A DNA stretch of 64,000 nucleotides, from the NCBI GenBank assembly GCA_949285025.1, contig CASDXG010000079.1:62001-126000 (forward strand), in the 5' to 3' direction. Position numbers and translations under genes: made by a program. Shown in pieces: positions 1 to 9,248 of this stretch. Within the stretch, counting starts at the first letter, position 1. Each line of letters starts with the position of its first letter. Source of the stretch: an uncultured Bacteroides sp. Its GTDB lineage: Bacteria; Bacteroidota; Bacteroidia; Bacteroidales; Bacteroidaceae. The notes under the pieces are model-generated. The model had not been told where the DNA came from. It saw only the letters and a program-made list of their open reading frames with translations, and did no database searches.

Positions 1-1269
1 ACACTGTTAGTACCGGAACGTGCCGTATTTCCTTTGTCACAGCATATCGGAGCACCGGCAATTCCCGTTGTTGAAAAAGGAGACCGGGTGAAAGCAGGAA
101 CGAAAATAGCGGAAGCCGGCGGGTTTGTTTCGGCAGCAATACATTCTTCTGTGTCTGGGATTGTGAGTAAAATCGATAAAATCATAGATGCAAGCGGTTA
201 TAGCAAACCGGCTATCTTTGTTGATGTGGAAGGTGATGAGTGGGAAGATTCAATAGACCGTTCGGCATCTTTGATAAGAGAATGCAACCTCTCTTCAGAG
301 GAAATTGTAAAACGGATAAAAGACGCCGGGATAGTGGGAATGGGAGGGGCATGTTTTCCTACACATGTCAAGTTGTCTCCTCCACCCGGTTGCAAGGCTG
401 AATGCATAATTATCAATGCTGTAGAATGTGAGCCCTATCTTACTTCCGATCATCGTTTGATGCTTGAGAAAACAGAAGAGATATTGGTAGGTGTAACTCT
501 GTTAATGAAGGCGGTAAATGTGGAGAAAGCCTATATCGGTATTGAAAACAATAAAAAGGATGCAATTCGGCTTATGAAAGAAAAAGCCGTATCTTATTCG
601 GGCATAACGATTGTTCCTTTAAAAGTAAAGTATCCGCAAGGTGGGGAAAAGCAATTAATTGATGCGGTAATTGGTCGTCAGGTTCCGGCTCCTCCAGCCA
701 TTCCTATTAATGTAGGTGCGATAGTTCAGAACGTAGGAACCGCCTTTGCTGTATATGAGGCTGTGCAGAAAAATAAACCTTTATTTGAACGGATTGTAAC
801 CGTAACAGGGAAATCTGTGGCGAATCCGTCGAACTTTCTGGTGCGTATGGGTACACCGATGAGGCAACTTATCGATGCTGTCGGTGGATTGCCGGAAGAT
901 TCCGGTAAAATAATAGGAGGAGGTCCGATGATGGGTAAGGCTTTGGTAAATCTTGATGTCCCGGTATGCAAAGGTTCTTCCGGACTTTTAGTGATGACGG
1001 AGGAGGAAGCTCGCCGCTCGGATCCGCAGCCGTGTATTCGTTGTGCGAAATGTGTGACAGCATGTCCGATGGGGTTGGAACCATTTTTATTGGCGACATG
1101 TTCGGCAAACGGCGATTGGGAGCGGGTAGAACATGAGATGATTATGTCGTGTATTGAGTGTGGATCTTGTCAATTTACGTGTCCTTCTCATCGCCCGATA
1201 CTTGATTATATACGTTTGGGTAAAGGAAAAGTGGGCGGTATTATCCGTGCACGTAATGCAAAGAAATAA
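1..1269 (+). CDS. rnfC: RnfC, iron-sulfur/flavin subunit of the Rnf complex (5' end outside window)
   Basis: Peripheral subunit of the Rnf ferredoxin:NAD+ oxidoreductase, thought to carry the NADH site and pass electrons to the membrane subunits. The frame is open from base 1 with no start, so the N-terminus lies to the left. An apparent TTG start at 34 falls inside the conserved stretch around LSQHIGAP. Seen: a GMGGACFPTHVKL glycine-rich loop (NuoF-like fold) and two 4Fe-4S cysteine clusters near the C-terminus, CIRCAKCVTACP at about 1033-1068 and CIECGSCQFTCP at about 1150-1185. First of five rnf genes in order C-D-G-E-A; rnfB is expected just upstream. Family assignment is firm. Confidence 0.96.
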   Translation, partial: TLLVPERAVFPLSQHIGAPAIPVVEKGDRVKAGTKIAEAGGFVSAAIHSSVSGIVSKIDKIIDASGYSKPAIFVDVEGDEWEDSIDRSASLIRECNLSSEEIVKRIKDAGIVGMGGACFPTHVKLSPPPGCKAECIIINAVECEPYLTSDHRLMLEKTEEILVGVTLLMKAVNVEKAYIGIENNKKDAIRLMKEKAVSYSGITIVPLKVKYPQGGEKQLIDAVIGRQVPAPPAIPINVGAIVQNVGTAFAVYEAVQKNKPLFERIVTVTGKSVANPSNFLVRMGTPMRQLIDAVGGLPEDSGKIIGGGPMMGKALVNLDVPVCKGSSGLLVMTEEEARRSDPQPCIRCAKCVTACPMGLEPFLLATCSANGDWERVEHEMIMSCIECGSCQFTCPSHRPILDYIRLGKGKVGGIIRARNAKK

Positions 1270-1284
1270 TAGAATCTTTTTAGT

Positions 1285-2271
1285 ATGGCAGATAAATTAA
1301 TTATATCGTTGTCTCCTCATGTACATAGTGGCGATAGTGTGCAGAAAAATATGTACGGAGTGATAATTGCTTTGATACCGGCTTTGCTTGTATCGTTTTA
1401 TATGTTTGGTTTAGGGGCTGTAATTGTTTCGCTTACTTCGGTGGTGTCTTGTCTCTTTTTTGAATGGGCGATTACGAAGTTTATTCTAAAAAGAAACAGA
1501 ACGACTATAGCGGATGGTTCGGCTGCTTTGACGGGACTTTTGTTGGCTTTTAATCTTCCGTCGAATCTTCCATTGTGGATTATTGTGATAGGAGCCCTTG
1601 TTGCTATCGGAATAGGGAAGATGACTTTCGGAGGTTTAGGTTGTAATCCATTTAATCCGGCGTTGGTGGGACGTGTGTTTTTATTGATTTCTTTTCCGGT
1701 TCAGATGACATCTTGGCCGTTGGCCGGGCAACTTTTAAGTTATACTGATGCAGAAACCGGAGCAACTCCTTTGGCTTTGATGAAACAGGCGATTCATGGA
1801 GAAACGGAAGCATTGAAGCAATTGCCTGATACATTGGATTTGTTCTTAGGGAATAATCCTGGATGTATCGGAGAAATAAGTGTTGTGGCTTTGTTGATAG
1901 GCCTGTTTTATATGCTATGGAAGAAGATAATTTCCTGGCATATTCCATTGTCTATCATCGCATCTGTTTTTGTTTTTTCCGGTTTGATGCATTGTATGGC
2001 ACCGGACACTTATGCCTCTCCATTTGTTCATTTGTGCACAGGTGGATTAATGCTGGGAGCTATTTTTATGGCAACGGATTATGTTACATCGCCCATGTCG
2101 CACAAAGGGATGCTTATTTATGGTGTGTGTATCGGATTCCTTACGGTTGTAATTCGCCTGTTCGGCGCATATCCGGAAGGAATGTCTTTTGCGATTCTTA
2201 TAATGAATGCATTCACTCCGTTGATTAATACCTATTGTAAACCAAAACGTTTCGGGGAGGTTAAAAAATGA
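1285..2271 (+). CDS. rnfD: RnfD, membrane flavoprotein subunit
   Basis: Integral membrane subunit (328 residues, many hydrophobic segments) that carries FMN linked covalently to a threonine. The expected motif ETGATPL is present, with Thr161 as the predicted attachment residue and ApbE as the expected transferase (no apbE in this window). Also seen: the conserved GGLGCNPFNPALVGR loop at about 115-130. It starts 15 bases after rnfC and overlaps rnfG by four bases (ATGA), which suggests translational coupling. Length is normal for RnfD/NqrB-like proteins. Confidence 0.96.
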   Translation: MADKLIISLSPHVHSGDSVQKNMYGVIIALIPALLVSFYMFGLGAVIVSLTSVVSCLFFEWAITKFILKRNRTTIADGSAALTGLLLAFNLPSNLPLWIIVIGALVAIGIGKMTFGGLGCNPFNPALVGRVFLLISFPVQMTSWPLAGQLLSYTDAETGATPLALMKQAIHGETEALKQLPDTLDLFLGNNPGCIGEISVVALLIGLFYMLWKKIISWHIPLSIIASVFVFSGLMHCMAPDTYASPFVHLCTGGLMLGAIFMATDYVTSPMSHKGMLIYGVCIGFLTVVIRLFGAYPEGMSFAILIMNAFTPLINTYCKPKRFGEVKK

Positions 2272-2897
2272 AGAAATTAGATTCATCATTGGGTAATATG
2301 GTCCTTTCTTTGACCGGCTTTTCTGTACTTGCCGGAGCCTTATTGGGTATGGGAAATGATGTGACAAAGGAACCGATAGAACAAGCTCAAGCAAAAATAT
2401 TAAGCGATGCTATTGCCGTGGTAGTACCCGGATTTGATAATAATCCGGTGGAATCTTCGGAGATAGTGGAGATGAATGGTGTAACATATACTATTTATAA
2501 CGCGACGAAAAAAGGGGAGTTGATTGGTGCCGCCGTAGAATCATCGGCAGATGGATTCGGCGGAAAATTAACAGTATTGGTTGGTTTTGATAAAGATGGA
2601 AATATTCTGGATTATTCGTTGTTGAGTCATTCTGAAACTCCGGGATTAGGTTCTAAGGCAGACATGTGGTTTAAGAAGAATGCCAAAGGAGATATCATTG
2701 GAAGAAATCCGGGAGAAGATCGGTTGACGGTGAGTAAAGATGGTGGACAAATCGATGCGATTACAGCTTCGACTATCACATCACGGGCATTTCTTGCAGC
2801 AGTGAATAACGCTTACGCAGTTTATAAAGAGAAACAAACAGACGCTGTAAGCGGGGCAACCCCGAAAACTGGAGAAAAGAACGGACAAAGTAAATAG
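2268..2897 (+). CDS. rnfG: RnfG, FMN-binding subunit with two candidate flavinylation motifs
   Basis: Subunit with one N-terminal membrane anchor (residues about 10-30) and an extracytoplasmic FMN-binding domain (209 residues). The usual attachment site is DAITASTITSRA, with Thr169 the likely flavinylated residue. Its Ala-Ser replaces the more common Gly-Ala. A second motif, TDAVSGATPK, lies in the extreme C-terminal tail, with Thr198 in the acceptor position. It matches the general D-x-x-S/T-G-A-T consensus better than the canonical site does. Start overlaps the rnfD stop. Family call is firm; double flavinylation is inference. Confidence 0.95.
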   Translation: MKKLDSSLGNMVLSLTGFSVLAGALLGMGNDVTKEPIEQAQAKILSDAIAVVVPGFDNNPVESSEIVEMNGVTYTIYNATKKGELIGAAVESSADGFGGKLTVLVGFDKDGNILDYSLLSHSETPGLGSKADMWFKKNAKGDIIGRNPGEDRLTVSKDGGQIDAITASTITSRAFLAAVNNAYAVYKEKQTDAVSGATPKTGEKNGQSK

Positions 2898-2911
2898 GAA
2901 AGGAGCGTTTT

Positions 2912-3502
2912 ATGAATAATTTTAAAGTATTGATGAATGGGATTGTTAAAGAGAATCCCACATTCGTTCTTCTTTTAGGAATGTGTCCAACCTTAGGAAC
3001 TACATCATCTGCCCTTAATGGTATGGGGATGGGATTGGCTACGATGTTTGTTTTAATTTGTTCAAATGTGGTGATTTCCTCGATAAAAAATCTGGTTCCG
3101 GACATGGTTCGCATACCGGTGTTCGTTGTTGTTATAGCTTCTTTCGTTTCTTTATTGCAGATGTTAATGCAGGCTTATACTCCTGATCTGTATGCTAAAC
3201 TTGGATTGTTTATACCTTTGATTGTTGTGAACTGCATTCTGTTAGGACGGGCTGAGGCGTTTGCTGCCAAGAATACCCCGCTTCTGTCTTTTTTCGATGG
3301 GTTAGGAATGGGACTCGGATTCACAATTGCCCTTACTTTATTGGGAGCGATACGAGAGTTCTTGGGTACGGGTAAACTATTTAACATAGAAATCATGCCG
3401 GAACAATACGGGATGTTGGTTTTTGTATTGGCGCCCGGAGCTTTTATTGTATTGGGCTTTTTGATTGCCGTTGTTAATCGTTTGAAGAAAATAAATTCAT
3501 AA
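2912..3502 (+). CDS. rnfE: RnfE, membrane subunit
   Basis: Polytopic membrane subunit of about six helices (196 residues), paralogous to RnfA and homologous to NqrD; the A/E pair forms the membrane core thought to bind a shared iron-sulfur centre. Seen: KENPTFVLLLGMCPTLGTTSSA near the N-terminus, holding the conserved half-channel loop with its Cys, and VNCILLGRAEAFAAKN in the middle. A purine-rich AGGAAAGGAG stretch sits just upstream, one of the few strong Shine-Dalgarno sequences in the window. It follows rnfG by 14 bases and precedes rnfA by 14. Confidence 0.95.
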   Translation: MNNFKVLMNGIVKENPTFVLLLGMCPTLGTTSSALNGMGMGLATMFVLICSNVVISSIKNLVPDMVRIPVFVVVIASFVSLLQMLMQAYTPDLYAKLGLFIPLIVVNCILLGRAEAFAAKNTPLLSFFDGLGMGLGFTIALTLLGAIREFLGTGKLFNIEIMPEQYGMLVFVLAPGAFIVLGFLIAVVNRLKKINS

Positions 3503-3516
3503 ATCGGTAAAACTAT

Positions 3517-4119
3517 ATGGAATATATATTGATATTTATTACAGCTGTGTTTGTGAACAACATTGTGTTGTCACAATTTCTCGGCATTTGTCCGTTTCTG
3601 GGCGTATCGAAAAAGGTAGAAACAGCGATGGGAATGGGAGCTGCAGTTGCTTTTGTGTTGACATTGTCAACCATTGTCACTTATATTATTCAGCGGTTTG
3701 TGCTCGAGACTTTCAGCTTGGAATATTTGCAAACCATCGCATTTATTCTTGTAATTGCCGCATTGGTACAATTGGTTGAGATTATCTTGAAAAAAGTTTC
3801 TCCCGCTCTTTATCAGGCATTGGGCGTATTTCTTCCTTTGATTACCACGAATTGTTGTATTTTAGGAGTAACGATTTTAGTTATTCAGAAGCAATATGAT
3901 TTGCTTACCGGTGTGGTGTATGCATTTTCTACGGCGTTAGGTTTTGCCTTAGCTCTTATTATCTTTGCCGGGATACGCGAACAATTGGCGATGGTCAATG
4001 TGCCGAAAGGGATGAAAGGAATGTCTATTGCACTTGTAACAGCGGGACTATTGGCGATGGCCTTTATGGGTTTTTCCGGAGTAGATAGAGGGCTTGCTTC
4101 TTTATTGGGCATAGAATAA
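3517..4119 (+). CDS. rnfA: RnfA, membrane subunit
   Basis: Paralogue of RnfE with about six membrane helices (200 residues). Seen: NNIVLSQFLGICPFLGVSKK at the N-terminus with the conserved Cys-bearing loop, and TTNCCILGV in the middle, the second inverted half. Last rnf gene; galE starts 27 bases later with no terminator between, so the two are probably on one transcript. RnfA and RnfE are thought to sit in opposite orientation in the membrane and carry electrons across it during Na+ or H+ pumping. Confidence 0.95.
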   Translation: MEYILIFITAVFVNNIVLSQFLGICPFLGVSKKVETAMGMGAAVAFVLTLSTIVTYIIQRFVLETFSLEYLQTIAFILVIAALVQLVEIILKKVSPALYQALGVFLPLITTNCCILGVTILVIQKQYDLLTGVVYAFSTALGFALALIIFAGIREQLAMVNVPKGMKGMSIALVTAGLLAMAFMGFSGVDRGLASLLGIE

Positions 4120-4146
4120 TGAACTAATATAGTATAAAACGTTATT

Positions 4147-5181
4147 ATGAAAGAAAGAATTTTGGTGACCGGTGGAACCGGATATATCGGTTCTCATACG
4201 GTTGTTGAGTTGCAGAATAGTGGATATGAAGTAATAATTGTAGATAATCTCTCAAATTCACGGGCTGATGTAGTTGACCGTATAGCACAAATTACCGGGA
4301 TACGTCCATTTTTTGAGTTGGTTGATTGTTTGAATTATGCAGATCTGGATGCTGTCTTTCGGAAATATCCCGGTATTAAAGGTGTTATTCATTTTGCGGC
4401 GAGTAAAGCTGTTGGCGAATCGGTTCAGAAGCCGTTGCTGTATTATCGGAACAATTTGGTCTCATTAATCAATATATTGGAACTGATGTCTAAGCACAAT
4501 GTTCCTGCAATTATTTTTTCTTCTTCGTGTACGGTGTATGGGCAGCCCGATAAATTACCGGTTACAGAATCGGCTCCGATTAAGAAAGCCGAATCTCCTT
4601 ATGGAAATACAAAGCAGATAAACGAGGAAATTATTTGCGATACGGTTAAGTCGGGTGTAGATGTTCGCGCCATTTTATTGCGTTATTTTAATCCTATCGG
4701 TGCGCATCCTTCAGCACTGATTGGCGAGCTTCCTTCGGGGGTCCCTCAAAATCTGGTGCCATATCTTACGCAGACTGCGATAGGAATCCGTGAGAAACTG
4801 AGCGTTTTCGGGGATGATTATCATACACCGGACGGTTCCTGTATCCGTGATTATATTTATGTTGTTGATTTGGCTAAAGCGCATGTGGTGGCAATGAACC
4901 GCATTTTGCAGGATAAGCAAAAGGAGAAAGTGGAGGTATTTAATATCGGAACGGGTAGAGGACTTTCGGTGCTGGAACTGATTCATGCTTTTGAAGCGGC
5001 AACCGGTGTAAAGCTTAATTATCAGATATCAGAACGCCGTGCCGGAGATATTGAGCAAGTTTGGGCAGATCCTGCTTATGCAAATGAAGAATTGGGATGG
5101 AAAGCAGAAACATCTATCGAGGATACTTTGCGTTCGGCTTGGAATTGGCAATTAAAACTTAGAGAAGCAGGTATACAGTGA
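4147..5181 (+). CDS. galE: UDP-glucose 4-epimerase
   Basis: Interconverts UDP-glucose and UDP-galactose (Leloir pathway; sugar supply for surface polysaccharides). Extended short-chain dehydrogenase of 344 residues, the usual length. Seen: NAD-binding TGGTGYIGSHT at residues 7-17, the catalytic SSSCTVYG segment and the YGNTK motif holding the Tyr and Lys, and the conserved RYFNPIGAHPS. It follows rnfA closely and is followed by a strong terminator, so it looks like the end of the rnf transcript. A link between Rnf and galactose metabolism is not implied. Confidence 0.96.
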   Translation: MKERILVTGGTGYIGSHTVVELQNSGYEVIIVDNLSNSRADVVDRIAQITGIRPFFELVDCLNYADLDAVFRKYPGIKGVIHFAASKAVGESVQKPLLYYRNNLVSLINILELMSKHNVPAIIFSSSCTVYGQPDKLPVTESAPIKKAESPYGNTKQINEEIICDTVKSGVDVRAILLRYFNPIGAHPSALIGELPSGVPQNLVPYLTQTAIGIREKLSVFGDDYHTPDGSCIRDYIYVVDLAKAHVVAMNRILQDKQKEKVEVFNIGTGRGLSVLELIHAFEAATGVKLNYQISERRAGDIEQVWADPAYANEELGWKAETSIEDTLRSAWNWQLKLREAGIQ

Positions 5182-5216
5182 GTGTGAGATGTAATATGCA
5201 GCTTTGTAATCTTATA

Positions 5217-5251
5217 AAATATCCCTTCTATCTTAGAGGGGATATTTTTTT
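5217..5251 (+). terminator. Rho-independent terminator after galE
   Basis: Stem AAATATCCCTTCTA / TAGAGGGGATATTT with a 3-base loop and one G-T pair, running directly into a T tract. It lies 35 bases after the galE stop and ends the rnf-galE unit. Confidence 0.85.
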
Positions 5252-5388
5252 GTTCTTTGCGTGCGAATATCCCCGAGAATGTGAAAAAGAACAGCACCTT
5301 TTGGAACAATCAAGGGGAAATTCATGGCAAGACATCGGGGTGAGTTATTAAATTCATATAATTAAATACAGCAGTTTGAATAAGTCTG

Positions 5389-5396
5389 TATCTTTG
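5389..5396 (+). promoter_or_regulatory. Bacteroidota -7 promoter element for the MATE gene
   Basis: TATCTTTG matches the TAnnTTTG consensus. No good TTTG -33 element was found at the expected distance. The position decides the start codon of the next gene: an ATG at 5398 would lie at or before the transcription start, so the ATG at 5422 is preferred. Confidence 0.7.
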
Positions 5397-5421
5397 CATG
5401 CGTTTTTTGAAAAGAGAAAAT

Positions 5422-6798
5422 ATGGCACAAACTAAGGAAATGACGGCAGGAGCTCCATTACCGCTTATTTTAAATTTCACAATTCCTCTGTTATTGGGTA
5501 GTTTGCTTCAGCAGACATATTCAATGGTAGATGCCGCTATTGTGGGGCAGTTTTTGGGAATTAATGCTTTGGCGTCCGTAGGAGCCAGTACATCTGTTGT
5601 ATTTTTAATATTAGGATTCTGCAACGGATGTTGCGGAGGATTTGCCATACCTGTGGCACAGAAATTCGGCGCGCAGGACTATTTAACCATGCGTCGTCTG
5701 GTAGCTGTCAGTTTGAAGTTGACATGGATTCTGTCTCTTGTACTTGCTTTGATTACAAGTTTGCTTTGTCCTTTTATCTTGCGTCTGATGCAGACCCCCG
5801 ATCTTATTTTTGAAGATGCCTATTATTATTTGCTGATAACCTTTATCGGTATACCCTGCACTTTCTTCTATAATTTATTGGCCAGCATTTTTCGTGCGTT
5901 GGGCGACAGTAAGACTCCTTTTTTGTTCCTTTTGTTTTCGGCGGTGCTGAATATCATTCTCGATTTGGTATTTATCATTTTATTTAAATGGGGCGTATCC
6001 GGTGCGGCAATTGCTACGGTTCTTTCGCAAGGTGTTTCCGCTGTTTTATGTTATCGTTATATGATTCGTAAGTTCGAAATACTGCAAATGGCTCCGGGAG
6101 ACGGGAGATTTCGTTCCGAACTTGTCCGGCAATTGATATTTATCGGTACACCTATGGGACTACAGTTCTCCATTACGGCAATCGGAAGTATCATGCTTCA
6201 GAGTTCAAATAACGATTTGGGAACGGCATGTATTGCAGCGTTTACGGCTGGCATTCGGATAAAAATGTTTTTCCTGTGCATGCTGGAGAGTCTGGGCGTC
6301 GCAATGGCCACATATTGCGGACAGAATTATGGAGCGGGAAAACCGGAACGTATTTGGCAGGGAATTAAATCGGCTGTTTTCCTGATGGTGATTTATGTCT
6401 TGGTCGTTAACGGCATTTTGTGGGGATTCTCAGATAAATTTGTCCTTCTTTTTCTGGATCCGTCTGAACATGAAATCATTGATAAGGCGATTTTGTTTTT
6501 GCATGTTTCGGTATCATTCTTTCCTGTTTTGGGAATACTTTGCATTCTTCGTTATTCAATTCAAGGCGCAGGATATACATTGCTTGCCATATTTTCAGGT
6601 GTTGCTGAAATGATTGCCCGTATCTTGGTTAGTCTTGTAGCTGTGCCATTGTGGGGATTTTGGGCAATATGTTTCGGAGATCCGACTGCATGGCTGTTTG
6701 CAGTATGTTTCCTTGTGCCGGCGTTCCGGTATGTTTATCATCGGTTGTTGCATATCGTTTCTAAGGAACGTTCACTGTCGGAGGGAACGTTTGTGTAA
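5422..6798 (+). CDS. MATE family efflux transporter
   Basis: Inner-membrane exporter of the multidrug and toxin extrusion family, 458 residues from the chosen start with about twelve hydrophobic segments. Seen: the N-terminal pattern TAGAPLPLILNFTIPLLLGS and QQTYSMVDAAIVGQFLG, the typical first helix and start of the second, and a repeated second half near IGTPMGLQFSITAIGSIML. Ion coupling (Na+ or H+) and substrate cannot be read from the sequence. The longer frame from 5398 is rejected because of the promoter position. It lies alone between two terminators. Confidence 0.9.
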   Translation: MAQTKEMTAGAPLPLILNFTIPLLLGSLLQQTYSMVDAAIVGQFLGINALASVGASTSVVFLILGFCNGCCGGFAIPVAQKFGAQDYLTMRRLVAVSLKLTWILSLVLALITSLLCPFILRLMQTPDLIFEDAYYYLLITFIGIPCTFFYNLLASIFRALGDSKTPFLFLLFSAVLNIILDLVFIILFKWGVSGAAIATVLSQGVSAVLCYRYMIRKFEILQMAPGDGRFRSELVRQLIFIGTPMGLQFSITAIGSIMLQSSNNDLGTACIAAFTAGIRIKMFFLCMLESLGVAMATYCGQNYGAGKPERIWQGIKSAVFLMVIYVLVVNGILWGFSDKFVLLFLDPSEHEIIDKAILFLHVSVSFFPVLGILCILRYSIQGAGYTLLAIFSGVAEMIARILVSLVAVPLWGFWAICFGDPTAWLFAVCFLVPAFRYVYHRLLHIVSKERSLSEGTFV

Positions 6799-6835
6799 TG
6801 ACATTCGGATTATAAAGTGGTGGTTAAGAAAGTAT

Positions 6836-6870
6836 AAAAACAGAAATCCTGTTCATTCTGTTTTTCAGGT
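6836..6870 (+). terminator. Possible terminator after the MATE gene
   Basis: Inverted repeat AAAAACAGAA / TTCTGTTTTT (6836-6845 and 6856-6865) with a 10-base loop. The stem is AT-rich and the U tract is part of the stem, so this is weaker than the others. Confidence 0.45.
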
Positions 6871-6924
6871 TTTGTATTTTTACAGAAATCATTTTATTTA
6901 TAGTAAATTAAAAGTGTAAAAGCC

Positions 6925-9207
6925 ATGAAAACAGTGAGAACAATTGGTTTATTGGCTCTGTCATTATTTTTAATGGCAGAAGTTTCGGCCGAAGAGAAAG
7001 ACCTTGTTCAGTATGTAAATACCTTACAAGGCACAGATTCTAATTTCGGATTGAGTCGCGGAAATACTTATCCTACTACTGCAATGCCGTATGGAATGCA
7101 TGTATGGTCGGCGCAGACGGGAAAGAACGGCGACGGTTGGAAATATCAGTATTCAGCAGACGAGATACGGGGATTCAGCCAGTCTCATCAGTGTAGCCCT
7201 TGGGTTGGAGATTATGCAGTGTATTCTTTTATGCCGGAAGTGGGCACACTGGTGGTAAACGAAAATGAGCGGGGAGCGAAATTCTCGCATGACAATGAGA
7301 TAGCAAAACCGCATTATTATAAAGTGACCTTTGCGAACGGTATTACGACAGAAATGGCTCCTACGGAAAGGGGAGTACATTTCCGGTTCTCTTACCCGTC
7401 ATTTCAAGATGCATACCTCGTTATAGATGGGAATACGGCTCAAAGTGAGATACAAATCGACCCGGAGAAGAAGCAGATTCGCGGGTGGGTAAATAATCAT
7501 CGGTTTGTAAATCATTCGGAGAATTTCCGCAGTTACTTTGTTATTCAGTTCGATAAATCTTTTGAAGACTACGGTACTTGGGAAAATCAGGAGAATCGGA
7601 TCTTTGAGAAAAAGGCGGAAGGCAGTGGAAAAGGATACGGAGCCTATTTGAAATTTAAGCGGGGAACCAAAGTACAGGCCAAAGCAGCTTCGTCATATAT
7701 AAGCATGGAGCAAGCTATGGTTACGTTGAATCGTGAATTGGGTAAAGACAGAAATCTGGAGATTACAGCAGCGCGCGGGAAAGAGACTTGGAATAATCTG
7801 TTGAACCGTGTCCTTGTAGAAGGTGGAACAGACGAGCAAATCCGCACGTTTTACTCGTGTCTGTTCAGAGCCAATTTGTTTTCACGCAAATTTTATGAGT
7901 TAAAAGAAAATGGGGAGCCTTATTATTATAGTCCGTATGATGGGAAGATTTACGATGGATATATGTATACCGATAACGGTTTTTGGGACACTTTTCGCTC
8001 ACAGTTCCCTTTGACGAATATACTTCATCCCACGATGCAGGGAAGATATATGAACGCCTTGCTTGCTGCACAGGAACAATGTGGCTGGTTACCTTCATGG
8101 TCTTCTCCGGGAGAAACCGGCGGTATGTTGGGTAATCACTCGATTTCCTTATTGGCTGATGCATGGGCTAAAGGTATACGGACGTTTGATCCGGAGAAAG
8201 CATTGAAAGCTTATGCGCATGAAGCAATGAATAAAGGTCCGTGGGGCGGTGCGAACGGACGTATATTCTGGAAAGAATATTACCAGTTGGGGTATGTGCC
8301 TTATCCGGAATCTTTAGGCTCTACGTCACAAACGTTGGAATATGCTTACGATGATTTTTGTGCGTATCAGTTGGCCAAAATGACAGGTAATGAATTTTAT
8401 CAGAATGTTTTCTCCCGTCAGATGTATAATTATCGGAATGTTTTTGACCATTCTACCGGATTTATGCGGGGAAAGGCTGTCGATGGAACATGGCAAACGC
8501 CGTTTGACCCGCTGGTTTGGGGAGGACCTTATACCGAAGGTAATGCCTGGCATTACAATTGGTCTGTGTTTCACGATGTGCAAGGTTTGATAGATCTTTA
8601 CGGGAGTGATGAGAAATTTACGCAGAAAATAGATTCAGTCTTTACCTTGCCGGGCGTTATAAAACCCGGAACTTATGGCTTTGTAATTCATGAGATGAAA
8701 GAAATGGAGATAGCCGGTATGGGACAATATGCGCATGGAAATCAACCGATTCAGCATTTGTCTTATTTATACAGTTACGCCGGACAACCATGGAAAACCC
8801 AATATTGGGTGCGTCAGATATTGAATCGTTTGTATAACTCAACAGAAAAAGGTTACCCCGGCGATGAAGATCAGGGAGGAATGTCTTCGTGGTATGTGTT
8901 GAGCGCTTTGGGTATTTATGCGGTATGTCCGGGTACGGATGAATATGTAATAGGAAGTCCGTTGTTTAAAAAAGCGACCATTACACTGGAGAATGGTAAT
9001 AAATTTATCATTGAGGCGGAAAATAACAGTGATAAGAATGTATATATTCAATCGGGAACTCTTAATGGCAGGGTGCTTGACAAGAATTATATTCGTTACG
9101 ATGATATATCAGACGGAGGTATTCTTCATTTTGAGATGGGTGACCGGCCGAATAAGGAAAGATGTACATCTAAGTATGCTGCTCCATTTTCTTTATCGAA
9201 GCAATAA
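6925..9207 (+). CDS. Secreted GH92 alpha-mannosidase family enzyme
   Basis: Calcium-dependent inverting exo-alpha-mannosidase family, 760 residues, with a cleavable signal peptide (residues 1 to about 22, ending VSA) and no lipobox, so probably periplasmic. Seen: N-terminal beta-sandwich opening VQYVNTLQGTDSNFGLSRGN; the (alpha/alpha)6 region with TEGNAWHYNW, whose Glu corresponds to the proposed catalytic acid; and GDEDQGGMSSWYVLSALG, with the Asp pair of the base/calcium region. The motif usually read HGNEP is HGNQP here (His604 to Pro608, Gln607), which may change specificity (see findings). It stands alone with its own terminator, not in a sus-type locus. Likely action is on alpha-mannosides or mannose-phosphate caps of host or yeast glycans. 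Confidence 0.93.
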   Translation: MKTVRTIGLLALSLFLMAEVSAEEKDLVQYVNTLQGTDSNFGLSRGNTYPTTAMPYGMHVWSAQTGKNGDGWKYQYSADEIRGFSQSHQCSPWVGDYAVYSFMPEVGTLVVNENERGAKFSHDNEIAKPHYYKVTFANGITTEMAPTERGVHFRFSYPSFQDAYLVIDGNTAQSEIQIDPEKKQIRGWVNNHRFVNHSENFRSYFVIQFDKSFEDYGTWENQENRIFEKKAEGSGKGYGAYLKFKRGTKVQAKAASSYISMEQAMVTLNRELGKDRNLEITAARGKETWNNLLNRVLVEGGTDEQIRTFYSCLFRANLFSRKFYELKENGEPYYYSPYDGKIYDGYMYTDNGFWDTFRSQFPLTNILHPTMQGRYMNALLAAQEQCGWLPSWSSPGETGGMLGNHSISLLADAWAKGIRTFDPEKALKAYAHEAMNKGPWGGANGRIFWKEYYQLGYVPYPESLGSTSQTLEYAYDDFCAYQLAKMTGNEFYQNVFSRQMYNYRNVFDHSTGFMRGKAVDGTWQTPFDPLVWGGPYTEGNAWHYNWSVFHDVQGLIDLYGSDEKFTQKIDSVFTLPGVIKPGTYGFVIHEMKEMEIAGMGQYAHGNQPIQHLSYLYSYAGQPWKTQYWVRQILNRLYNSTEKGYPGDEDQGGMSSWYVLSALGIYAVCPGTDEYVIGSPLFKKATITLENGNKFIIEAENNSDKNVYIQSGTLNGRVLDKNYIRYDDISDGGILHFEMGDRPNKERCTSKYAAPFSLSKQ

Positions 9208-9248
9208 AGATTTATCGGGAAGTTGTTAAAAAGGATACAAGATTTAGA

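Noticed and set aside
5398..5421. Upstream ATG as the start of the MATE gene
   Set aside because: It lies directly after the TATCTTTG -7 element, at or before the transcription start; the ATG at 5422 is a better start.
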